A stretch of 64,000 nucleotides of DNA from Kingdonia uniflora. Its lineage: Eukaryota > Streptophyta > Magnoliopsida > Ranunculales > Circaeasteraceae. The notes under the pieces are model-generated. The model had not been told where the DNA came from, ran no database searches, and saw only the letters and a program-made list of their open reading frames with translations. Made by a program: the position numbers and the translations under genes. The stretch lies in the NCBI GenBank assembly GCA_014058105.1, contig JACGCM010000560.1, positions 3,658,001 to 3,722,000 on the forward strand. Reading direction: 5' to 3'. This document shows positions 12,064-22,897 of the stretch, piece by piece (positions within the stretch are counted from its first letter, which is position 1; each line of letters opens with the position of its first letter).

Positions 12064-12667
12064 AGTTATAACCCAATTTCTCTCTCCCTCTCTCTCTTTC
12101 TAGGGTTTAATTTTCTCATTTTATTTGATGTTTTTGTTTCAGTCTCGGCGCCAAGGTTCCCCAACCGGTACCTCTCTCTAATCTAATTTCTTTGTATTGT
12201 TTCGTAAACCCTAGAAATTGATTATAGTTTTGTGTTTGGAATTGAACTACAGGGAGTCGAAGTGCTTAGTGACCGCGATGAAGCGTTTGAAGAGGAAGAG
12301 ATGAAGGTAGATTCGAAAGACGAAAGTGATGATTTGATTGAGTCTGATCTTGAAGTATTGGGTGAGGATGTTATGGAGCCTGATAATGATCCTCCATAGA
12401 AGGGAAATTTTCTAACATTTGGGTATTTCTAATTTTTTTTAGTTTTTGATGGGTTGATTGTAAATGGGGTTTTTGTGATAGGGTTGTAAATGTTAATGTA
12501 GATGGGAGATTCGTCTGTTGAGCTTATGAATGAGAGTCAAGATGGATCTCAAATGGTAAAGCCTTTTGCTATGGAAGCGCTTGGTATGGGTCAATGGATT
12601 ATGTTTATAATGTGATAATTGTGTCTTAATTTCTTGTGGAACTTGATTATGTACATATTGTTTAGGT

Positions 12668-15410
12668 TGTCACACCCCAAATTTCCAATAATTTAAAACT
12701 AAATCATTAACAGGAGTTATAGGGCGTGCAGGTCGGGTAATCCAAAGAATCTCTCCCACAAACGACCTAGCCATAGAGAAGTTCAGGCTCAGTCATTTAC
12801 TTATAGCAATTCATCAGAGTAAAAAGAATAAAATAGAGGAAGCAAACGACATAAATATACATATCAAAACTAAAATATGATACAATATCTCAGAACTATA
12901 CAACAACAGAGTCTGAAAATAACTAATCAATAATATACAATTAAGGACCTACAGTAATAGATAATCTAAACTTTGAGCTCCGCTGTAGTCCACAACAACT
13001 ACTACTCTGCAGCTACTCCACCTCTGAAATGTTAAATAGCGATAGTGAGCAAACCACAGCTCACTATACCCAACAAGGCTAAAAACTGTACTAATACAAC
13101 TAATATTAACAAGAATAAGAAACGATGAACATGGTGAAGCATAGTAAAAATATAGCATATTTAAGTAGTAAGAAATGAAGTAAATATAGTCTTACTAAGC
13201 GAAGATTAATATAATATGTGAGGAAGTGATATAATGATGCAGATGCACAATATTGGAATGATGCATGAAGTTAAATTGATGGACTCAATCTTATTATAAT
13301 TGGCTGATCAACTGCTAGCACAAAGACTCAGACATATAAGAGATCCTTGTTGGATATAAGGGGTTCGATTTGTTTTAAGCTCGATTATGCTAGGATATTA
13401 CCACTTGATTAGAGTGAATAGGGGTTTCAACCCGAGGAGCCATCGTCTTCATACTATTTGAATTCTAAGGTATTTCAACCTCTCAGGATAGTGCTGGCAC
13501 CAGAGGGGAACTATCTCATACCATCCCATACTCTAGGATGGGTATTCAGGTATGATAACATCTCAGCCAGAATTTACCATGCTATTTCAACTCGAGCTAG
13601 GAATCCTCTTAACCTATCGGGGTTCAGCCGATTTGGAGTGAATTTATGTATCCGATTTCAACAATATAAGAAGAAATGATTATATGATCTACAGATCCAC
13701 CAGAGATCAAAACGCTGTAGCCGCTAGCACGGCAAACACACATAGGATAACCACCTACCTGAGCGAGTGGATTACAATCCTAACATAGACAAATAGTGAC
13801 CCAGTTGCACATCTACACATAAAACAGCAGTGACTAACCTGTTACAACATCTAACTAGATGGCCAGTAACTTACCAGTCACACGTTAACATAACAGATGA
13901 ACAGTGACTAACCCGTCACAACATCAAAATAACTGATGAATAGTGACTAACCCATCACAACATCAGAACAACATCAATCTCTAAGAGACAAAATGGTATT
14001 CAAGGATAAAGCCACGAGAATACAAAACATGCACAACTCCCTAAACGATAATAAAGAAATTCAACTTTACATGCCTTAGGATACCAAGCCCTAATGATAA
14101 ACAACTCATAGAACAAGTCAAGAGTAATTATGCCGCTAGTATTCAAGGACGAAGCTGCGAGAACTAGCATAACAACTCCTAACCCATTCTTAAAGTCCAA
14201 ATATGCATAATTAAATAACTATACTAACATATCCAATATAGATAATAACTAACTTCAAAGAGGAATGCAATCTAGACTATATACTAGGAAAGGCAACATC
14301 TATGTCTTTAGTGTCTCTCTAAATCAACATAGGCAATTTTAGCAAGGAATTTAGACATGAAGGGACACTCGCCTTGATATTCCAAGTTTGATAATAACGA
14401 ACCCGGCAGAAAATATCCAAATAGCACCCCAACAGTAATTTGCTTCACGAATCGACTTCCGGAGCCCGAATGAGTCACTGAAAGGAACAAGAGCACCACA
14501 ACAGCAACCACTACCAAGGACCAGAACCCAATCATAAAACTAACAAGGGATTCATACCCAAAACTGAATTCAAATCAACACCACACCCGAATGAGCAACA
14601 CAAACAATTATTATCGCCGTCCAACAATAAATCGCAACCAACCCCAACACCTGCGATAATCATAAACCCTAAGCTAGAGCTCAACAATACCCCCAACAAT
14701 CAAACCCAAATCAAACACAATCCCTAAATCAGCCTAACCAACAAGGGTTTTAGTCAAATCGAAATCAAATGGAAGAGAAATTAGAGAAAAACTCACCGAA
14801 AAGGCGCGGCTGGAATCGACAAAGGAACGGCGACAATTTGGCGATCGAAGACGGGTAAGGAAGCCTCTCTCTCTCTCTCTAGAACAGAAAGGAAGCCTCT
14901 CTCTCTCTAGAACTGAATCAAGGTAGCCGGAGGTGACAATTTTTCTCAACCCAAATCAAACAAGGGTAGCAAAGGAGGTGAAGGGGGTGAAGGGAGGAGG
15001 AGAGGATTTTATTAGGGTTTGACTCGGCAAGAGAGTCGGTGAGAGAGTCGGTGAGAGAAATGAAATGAAGAGAAAGAAATAAAGAAGTGTGGTATTTATA
15101 GATAATGACAAGTCGTTCGAACGACTCACAACTCGTCCAAGCGAATTTGCCATCCAAGACAAAAATTCCAAGAGACTAGCCAACTCGTTCGAACGACACT
15201 GGGAAAAATCTAAACACCCTCAAAGGAAAACCAACCCCTGGTCTCCTGAAGCCACACACCTCCTCCTCTACTCAACAACAACAGAACTTAATAAGATAAT
15301 GCAACACAAGACAAGATGATAGGAAAAAAAATGAATACATAATGGTATGAATCAAAATGATAATGAAAAATGATCCATGATATATATATATATATATCAT
15401 GGACACTACA
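12668..15410 (-). mobile_element. Solo LTR (2743 bp), minus orientation, in the HIP fragment
   Basis: On the plus strand it starts TGTCACACCCCAAATTTCC (complement of the LTR 3' end) and finishes GGACACTACA (complement of TGTAGTGTCC). Target duplication TAGGT is perfect at 12663-12667 and 15411-15415. A TATA-like box lies at 15091-15100, a TTCGGTGAGT donor-like site at 14791-14800, and TTCGAA motifs at 15115-15200. No coding domains are inside. Confidence 0.92.
13825..13975. repeat. Short tandem repeat in the solo LTR, about three to four units
   Basis: AGTGACTAACCCGTCACAAC and variants recur near 13830, 13908 and 13943. Each unit contains an inverted pair GTGAC...GTCAC. Confidence 0.7.
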
Positions 15411-15659
15411 TAGGTGAACTTGAGAAAGCGATTGAGCATCTTGCAGAGGCGATTTTATTTAATCCGACATCGGCTATTATGTATAGACCAGAGGTAATGT
15501 TTTTTGTTGGCAACGTATGTTGGGGGCTTAATTATGTATGGGATTTGGGTTTGTTGATTTTCTTTCTTTTGGTATGTCATATGTGCAGCTAGCGTATACA
15601 TTAAAATAAAGAAACCAAATGCTTCTATTTGGGATGCCAATACAGCTTTAGAGGTTTTT

Positions 15660-17265
15660 TCTATACCCAATTTTTGCCTTAACTTAAAAAGTATAATGTT
15701 TTAGTTGAATTGTTTTTTGTGGTGACAATTTTGGGGTTTACTGGGAATCTGTTCCACATTTTTTAATGAACTTTCATTCTTATATCAAGAAAAATGTAAT
15801 ACACCAGGAAAATATTAGTCTTAGAGTGTATCGGTGTGTCCATTACGAAGTATATCACTACTAAAAATCTTATTTTGAAAAGAAAATTAGAACAACAATA
15901 CCTTTAGTTAAGTGTCATGCATCGCATCATTTCTATCTCTGGTACTTCTAATGCCTAACCTTTGTGTTTGTCCTTAAACTGAGAAAACGGGGCAGTTATT
16001 AGACTACATGATGATATCTTGAGTTCTAACGTTTTAGAGGAGTTATTAAGTTTTTTCATTTAGATAACTCTTATCTACAAAAAGTTTACTTTTAGCATGA
16101 TCTGCTATAGTATATGTATTTTGTTCATGATTTTGCTTTTTTTTTTTTTTTGTCATTTTCCATTATGTTTGGCCATGAAATATATGTTATTTTATTGATA
16201 TAGGTTTCTCACCCTATCATGAACAAATTTTTTACTTAAGTTCAGACCATAAGAAGAAGCTTAAGGAGTTTGGTTAATTTTGGACCCAAGTATTTTGGTT
16301 AATCTCACTTTTCATTGCGTTAGTTTTCTCAATTTCATTATGTTTGGGTTTTGTTCAGGAGTCGAACCGTGGAATTTCGTGTAAAAACTTGGCGAGGTTG
16401 TCTTTATACTAGCCGGATGTCTTAACCAAGTTAGAAATCTGGTGGAACATAAATCCCTACAAATTATTCCTTTGGTTTGGCTTATGGAATAACTCCACTG
16501 TGCATATGAAAATCATATACTTGGGATGTCAGCACTGCCACTTGACACTGGATAAGTGATCAGTGTGAAGTACATATAATTCACTTAAGAGCTTGGTAGT
16601 TTGATAGCACGTTCATTACGATTCGTTCGCAACCAGGGTTTGAAATTTTGCCATTCTAAAATTACAAAATAGATTCACTATTGCAATATATTGTTCACAA
16701 AAGGGGTATAACATAATAAAGGTTGAATACAGTATCAATTATAAATCCAAATTTAATATTTAACACGCTCCACCTTCATTTTCTCCCTGCATTTGTTGGG
16801 TGTGATTTGCTTTTTTACTTTTTGCTTTTTCATAAAGCTTTTCGACACTGAAGTAAATAGTTTTGCTCATACAAATTTCTATTTTGTTAATAATGTTCTC
16901 TTTTTGAGTATGTTGATACCGTCGGTGCTTTACGCAGAGCATTCAAAAAATTGTCAGTTTTTAATTTCATCTTCAGTTTCTAATCTCTGAAGTTGAGGTA
17001 CTTGGTTGTTGAAATTTAAATGTATATTAGTATAGTACTTTTCTAGGTATTCTCAACAGCCTTCAATTATCTATGTCCTTTTCAGTTTAAGGATGTGTTT
17101 TGTAAGAATGATTTTCATAGTTATTCAAGAGCATTTAAAGAAGAATAATAACATATTATCCAAAAAGTTTGATAACAAGGTTGCAAACTTAACAAGGGAG
17201 GTTTATTTGGATTCCGAATGTTGTAATATACTAACTCATTATTTATAGTTGGCATGTCAAATTGT
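15660..17265. other. Unassigned region downstream of the HIP exons
   Basis: AT-rich, with short homopolymer runs (for example T runs near 16139-16151). No family was recognised in any frame. The open stretches at 16760-16990 are short and overlap on both strands, as expected by chance. Confidence 0.4.
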
Positions 17266-17316
17266 AACGTTGAAGGCGCGCCAACATAATTATCGTGGCG
17301 AGCCGCGGGTAGCTAG
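17266..17316 (+). mobile_element. Helitron 3' terminus (family 2)
   Basis: TTGAAGGCGCGCCAACATAA then TATCGTGGCGAGCCGCGGGTAGCTAG. GTGGC...GCCGC forms an imperfect hairpin about 10 bp before the terminal CTAG. It aligns with the ends at 12000-12063 and 48676-48731. Confidence 0.6.
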
Positions 17317-17565
17317 CGACACATTTGTTAAAGATAAACTTTATCGACACTATTACTCATAACAAAATTTGACGAGCACATTATATCATAAATAAAATTA
17401 ACACCGGCATAAGAAAAGTTGGGTAGACACCTTTATACATATTATTATTATTTTCTTGAGGGAAATGGATGTTTTTACTTTTATTCCAAAATAAATGGAT
17501 ATTTTTTCTTTCCCGATGTTTCTTCCTCACTTATATATATTTTTAAGTATGATAATAGTCATCCA

Positions 17566-17589
17566 TGAATAGCACGGGCTTATAACTAG
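17566..17589 (+). mobile_element. Helitron 3' terminus (family 1)
   Basis: TAGCACGGGCTTATAACTAG followed by host T. The same pattern (TAGCACGGGYTC...ACCTAG) closes elements at 21424 and 44460. It sits four bases before the 5' end of the next Helitron. Confidence 0.65.
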
Positions 17590-17999
17590 TATATCTATTA
17601 AAATAGGGTGGTGTTTTTGCCACTTTGGACAAGTCTGTCTTTATGTCTAGAGATAAAGTAGGGTTGCGATGCGATGTTGACGCCTTGAAGAACGCACAAG
17701 GAATGGTAGTTTTGGAAGTTTAAGTTTAAAAACTAAAGTCTAAAAAAAATAATCGAGTTGAAACTTCTCTTCTCCTCCCGGAGTGGAAACTACCCTTCTT
17801 CTAAAAAAAAAACTAAAAGCCAAGGCTCTCTCAGTCTCTCTAAGTTTTGCAATTCTGTCGATTGTCTCTCTCTCTGCATTTGTTGCTTCAATTTCGCCTT
17901 ATCCTCTCTCCGTCTCTCTACATTTTCTAATTTTGTCGATTGTCTCTCTCTCTACATTTTTTTACTTCAATTTCGGCTGGTTTTCATAGCTCAACCTCC

Positions 18000-18444
18000 A
18001 TTGTCTACTCTAATGAGGGAGGGGCACAAAGGTGTAATCTTGATTTTCTCCATGAAATGGAACAACGTGGTGTTCGAGCCAATTGTAACACCTACATTTG
18101 GTTACTTAAGGGATGTGGATCATTTGGAGAGGTTAAGAGCTTCGTGGAAGGATTTTAAAGTCTGGGTTTGGCTGGGAATCACTTTTTTGTGATCAACTCA
18201 TTGATGTTTATATTGGGTTTGGTGAATTTGAGTGTTGGGTTGGAGTGTTTGAAGATATGCCTCAAAAGAGAGTATATATTCTTGGAATTGTATGATTCAT
18301 GGGTTAACGAGGGGACGGTTGGGTGATCGAAGTGTGTTACATTTGTTTTTTAGGATGATTCGGGAAGGTGGCTCAGTTTCGGATCGTGATACTTTTTGCG
18401 GTGTTCTAAGGGGTTGTAATGGAGTGAGTGTTGGGGGTTTTAAG
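18000..18444 (+). pseudogene. PPR protein gene fragment, copy B
   Basis: After the CTCTCTC-rich leader the sequence reads DFLHEMEQRGVRANCNTYIW then LLKGCGSFGEVKSFVEGF. From 18292 an open frame reads FFRMIREGGSVSDRDTFCGV and LRGCNGVSVGGFK. These are PPR helix signatures. At 18445 it continues in frame into the aspartic protease fragment. Compared with copy C at 49150-49718, homology stops at GFK, so the junction with the second gene is between about 18444 and 18450. Confidence 0.75.
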
Positions 18445-18645
18445 GTGGGTTTTTGTGAATGTACTTTTTACAAGAGTAGGGCTAACATCCAAAATGATGA
18501 TGTTCAAAGTATTGCAATGTGTTATTCCTGTGAAATGGCAGTTTTATGGATTAATCAGCTTAAGCTGAACAAAACTACAAATCTTATAGTTAGCTATGTT
18601 GATGAGGTGAATATTTTGAAACTTGATTTTCTTTATTTTATCTAA
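18292..18645 (+). CDS. Chimeric open frame: PPR fragment fused to a phytepsin saposin-like (PSI) segment
   Basis: This is an uninterrupted 117-codon frame. Residues 1-51 derive from the PPR fragment (MIHGLTRGRLGDRSVLHLFF and so on). Residues from about 64 to 105 match the plant-specific insert of vacuolar aspartic proteases: MCYSCEMAVLWINQLKLNKT includes the paired cysteines and the N-glycosylation NKT expected in that swaposin domain, then IVSYVDE. A GAG|GTGAAT donor at 18607 marks the original exon end, so the last twelve residues are intron. It could be translated if transcribed, but no expression evidence is available and a functional protein is unlikely. Confidence 0.5.
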   Translation: MIHGLTRGRLGDRSVLHLFFRMIREGGSVSDRDTFCGVLRGCNGVSVGGFKVGFCECTFYKSRANIQNDDVQSIAMCYSCEMAVLWINQLKLNKTTNLIVSYVDEVNILKLDFLYFI

Positions 18646-19200
18646 CAAAGCAAAATAAAATTTGATAATGATATGTAATTTATATGACCAATTAATTACA
18701 TACTACACTCAGAATAGCCATTTATTGCCATTTTTTTTGGGTAATATTGCGCCTTTACTCGTTGTCGCCAACTCTGTTATAGACTACTTAGTCCTAAGGG
18801 AGAAATAGCCTTTGATTGCCGTAGATTATCTTCTTTGCCTATGATAGCTTTCACAATTGGCGGTGTGGTGTTTGAGCTCTCTCCACAGGAGGTATGACCA
18901 TAGTCCTTGATAATATTGAGATTCGAAGGCCATCCCATGGTTCACAAAATATTCTACCCAAATTTGGCTTGGTCATGGGTTTTTACGAACCGAGATACAA
19001 TTACTTGCGTATAGATGTTGACATTTTATCGCTTAGATGTTCTATCTTCTCAAGTTGCCACTATATTCAATGCATTGTTGTGATTCAGTACATTCCTAAG
19101 GTGCTGGGTGAGGGTACTAACACTCACTGTATTAGCAGTTTTAGGGTGATGGAAGTACCTCCTCCCCATAGTCCCATCTGGTACATTTTTGCATGTTTGT
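18445..19200 (+). pseudogene. Phytepsin-type aspartic protease gene fragment (PSI and C-terminal exons)
   Basis: Exon 1 (to 18606) carries the CYSCEMAVLWINQLKLNKT part of the plant-specific insert. Exon 2 (about 18771-18891) reads LLSPKGEIAFDC then LPMIAFTIGGVVFELSPQEV, the end of the insert returning to the protease fold. Exon 3 (about 19088-19190) reads LGEGTNTHCISSFRVMEVPP and PHSPIW, corresponding to the segment before the ILGD motif in intact enzymes; here WYIF replaces W-ILGD. The catalytic DTG and DSG exons are absent. It is cargo between the PPR and tRNA synthetase fragments. Confidence 0.8.
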
Positions 19201-19891
19201 GGGCGCTTATAGATATGAGTTGTTGATGCACTAACTCTGCTAACAAGTCATTATCACAAACGTAAAAGATAATTTCTTCCTTTGCAAAAGTTTAAACTCC
19301 TTTAATTTGAGGCTTAAACATTATGTATTGAATGGAGCTTCATGTATGATTATTATTATTATTATCAATTTAATTAATACTTAAAAAAGAAGGCATGCAA
19401 ATTGGACTGGAGAGGAAGCTCTAAGTGATCAGGTCATTTGATTGTGTATATGAGCAGTGTAGGTCATTTAGAATGTTGGGGACTGGTAATGGAGTGCTCT
19501 TATTAAAGTAAATACAGATTTTCAACTTTAGAGGAAAGTAGTTACTATTGACAGTCTAATACAAGGCATAATACCTCTTCCTTCTAAATGAATATGCTGC
19601 AGTGATGGATATATAAAAGAATTTGATCACCTGATGATTCATAGTAAATAACTACATGAGCTTATGTTTCTTTTGAGCCTGCTTCATTTTCCTCACATTT
19701 TCTTCATTAATCTCTTATGTTTTTTTATTGATGTTGTTTTTGCTGCTTTTAGTTTTGTTTTTAGTATTATGGGTTGTGCATGTTTGGGAAGTGTCTCCCG
19801 TTATAAGACTTAATGTACTGTTAATTGCATTATAAGACTCAATTGTTGGTAGTTGCCTATATGACTAATTTTGTTTTCTACTAAATTTTAG

Positions 19892-20563
<672 letters not shown>

Positions 20564-21267
20564 TAAATCTGATAACGTGTATCATGATTTGTTACTATAC
20601 GTGTTTTTATTTGTAATATCTCTTAATATTATTAATATATTGTTGTACCCGTGGATATAATTGGTTAAGTAATAATTTTTAGAAATTTAGTTTATTGAAT
20701 TTGTTTTGGCCTAATTATGATATGATCTTTTTTATTGCTTTGGACACCAATATGAATAATGGACATAAAATTATTCGAGTTTAAGATAATTGGCAAACTG
20801 TGCTTTTGACATCTTAACTCAAATAAGTTCATTTTTTAATGTCTCAAAGATCAGAGTTTTGTTAGGCTTTAACTTTATTGGTTGCATGTCTAACATTTTA
20901 AGCCATAATGTCCCCAATTCATAATATGTTTAGACATAAGATTTTTATACTTATTTCAGGTTTATACAAACAAACCTAATGGCTAATTTTTTAGTAATCC
21001 GGTGCTTTGAGTTGTAAATGGGGTTAGTTTAGATTCAATGTTTGACATATTTCTAGATGTATAATTCTATTTGTGAACTGTGACCTTAAATTTTGTATTT
21101 TAGCACTCTTGGAAATCCCTCCAGGAATTCTCTAACTACAACCACTATTGGTCATTTTGTTCTGTAATCTAGATTTAGCATTTTTGTAGATTAAATTAGT
21201 TTGTTTTATATATTTCTAGAGCCCGGGGATGAAATAATTATATGCTTTTTTAGCATTGTTGCATATT

Positions 21268-21358
21268 GGATCTTTAACTCAAATGGTAGAGCGTCTGGGA
21301 ATGGAAATAAATTTCCAAAATTTTCAAGTGATGGTGGTTCAAACTTTCTGAGATTTGT
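21268..21358 (+). other. Degraded tRNA-like sequence near the Helitron 3' end
   Basis: GGATCTTTAACTCAAATGGT followed by AGAGCGTCT resembles a tRNA 5' half with D arm and A box, and GGTTCAAAC about 60 bases on resembles a B box. The T stem does not pair properly and the acceptor stem is imperfect, so this is at most a tRNA pseudogene or SINE remnant. Confidence 0.3.
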
Positions 21359-21426
21359 TAGTGACCGATTTACCTATCAATTATAAACTTAAACATTCGA
21401 TCGTAGCACGGGTTCATAACCTAGTA

Positions 21427-22897
21427 TCTTTATTATTGCGGGGCGGTGTTTTTGCCGCTTGGGACAAGTCTGTTCTTATGTCTTAAGACAAAGAGGGGTT
21501 GCTATGTGTTGTTGGTGCCTCGAGGAACGCACAAGGATGGGCAATTTTGGAAGTTTTAGTATTTAAACCAAAGTCTAACAAAAAAGCCATTATTTCTTTC
21601 AGAACAATTCTGTGAATTCTCTCCCTCTCTGATTGGTGTTTTGACTCTTCGATTGAAGAAGTTTTGATACAATCAAAGTATTATTCTTGCTTAAATTTTT
21701 CCATGATCTTGATTTCGTTGGATTTGAGGAGGTGTTGTAATGTTATCATTGCTTCAATTTCGCTATGATTTATCAACACTTTGATTGAGGAGGTGCTGTA
21801 ATTTTTTCATTGCATCAATTTTGCCATGATTTTAATTTCATTGGATTTGCACAATATTCGTGATTTGGGCGGATTTTGGGTAGATTTGCACAGCTATTTT
21901 TGGAAATATTTGGTTTTCAATTTGAATTAGTGTTTGGTTTTCAATTCAAATTTGGGTGGAGTTGCTTCTACTTCGTTCAGCTTCCCTCTTGAATCTTTGT
22001 CTTCTTCGTTGTCATCATTGTAATTGTCTTCCTCTAGCAATAAACAAATACTCTAAACACACATCCTCTATCTTATTTTTGTATCCAAATTTTGTTGGAG
22101 AACTGTAACTAACCAACTTTTACTCTAACTATTGTTGCTGTCATTTGTTTGGCCGAATTCATACTTACAATAGTGTTTATTGTCCCCCAGATTATCCCCA
22201 TGACAAATACCTCACCGCCAAACCCCAACACACCCGTACCTAATACGCACCCAGTGAACAATGAAGAGATTGAAAAAGTGCATTCACGTACTTTGAAACT
22301 GAGTGCCCAAACTTTGCAATTGAGCGAAATCGATACATCCAAAGGACTTTGCCCGAGGCAAGTTCTATGTTCAATGTTAATTTGCACATCTTATTTAATA
22401 AACATTTATTTATATATAGTGTAATTATAGTGGACAACATAACTTGGTCCATATGGTGGATAACATAACCTCAAGGCTGAAGATGGCCTTATGGCGTTGT
22501 ATACCATGTGACATCTGGTATCAAGGGAACTTTGTACCTTTTCATGAGTGACATTTACAGTTTTAAAACTATATAAGTGAATCACAGCAAACAAAACTCT
22601 TAGGCATTTCTATTATTGAGGGGAAAAGGATGCTCATTATATAGGCTAAGAAATTTTTTGCAAACATCTCTCTCATAAATCATAATAATGGAAGATCTGC
22701 TGCATCATCTCAACTATAAATTCTGTAAGAGCGTCTAAATATTTTACACGTATTTTCTTTGTTGAAATTAGCTTAGGTTTCACAAAATGGTTTTCTTTCT
22801 TTATTAGTGTAATAAAAATAACTATAACATCTGGACTGTGATTATCTTGAAGATTTATTAAGACAACAAGGCCTCACATTGTTACAAAGATGCTTCA
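21427..22897 (+). mobile_element. Helitron start of the same family with unrecognised cargo; right end not found
   Basis: TCTTTATTATTGCGGGGCGG then TGTTTTTGCCGCTTGGGACA matches the 5' end at 17594 for about 150 bp, then diverges: no PPR core follows. A plus-strand open stretch at 22149-22424 (containing NTSPPNPNTPVPNTHPVNNE) is of unknown family. About 50 bp around 22380-22430 (TTTGCACATCTTATTTAATA and on) recur near 36325-36375, across the LTR cluster. The LTR cluster at 22898 interrupts the region. Confidence 0.5.

Larger units (their letters stand above)
12143..15653 (+). pseudogene. HIP (Hsc70-interacting protein) gene fragment with conserved splice sites, split by a solo LTR
   Basis: Five exons are visible. 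12143-12167 encodes the end of SLGAKVPQP. 12253-12402 is an acidic exon with DLIESDLEV and EPDNDPP. 12502-12583 reads MGDSSVELMNESQDGSQM. 15414-15493 reads ELEKAIEHLAEAILFNPTSA, a TPR helix pair. 15589-15653 reads SVYIKIKKPNASIWDANTAL, the next TPR. This order is that of plant HIP/FAM10 co-chaperones, which bind Hsp70 through TPRs. AG acceptors and GT donors are mostly kept. Damage includes CAG to TAG at 12397, a GT to GG donor at 12403, and a 2.7 kb LTR at 12668-15410. The N-terminus, later TPRs and Sti1 domain are absent, so this is a captured internal piece, probably Helitron cargo since a Helitron 3' end lies downstream at 17316. Confidence 0.75.

Noticed and set aside
13825..13975. CRISPR-like spaced repeats
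   Set aside because: Plant LTR context, irregular spacing and variable repeats; an ordinary minisatellite.
21268..21358. Functional tRNA gene
   Set aside because: A-box and B-box-like strings are present, but the T stem and acceptor stem do not pair; kept only as a low-confidence tRNA-like feature.
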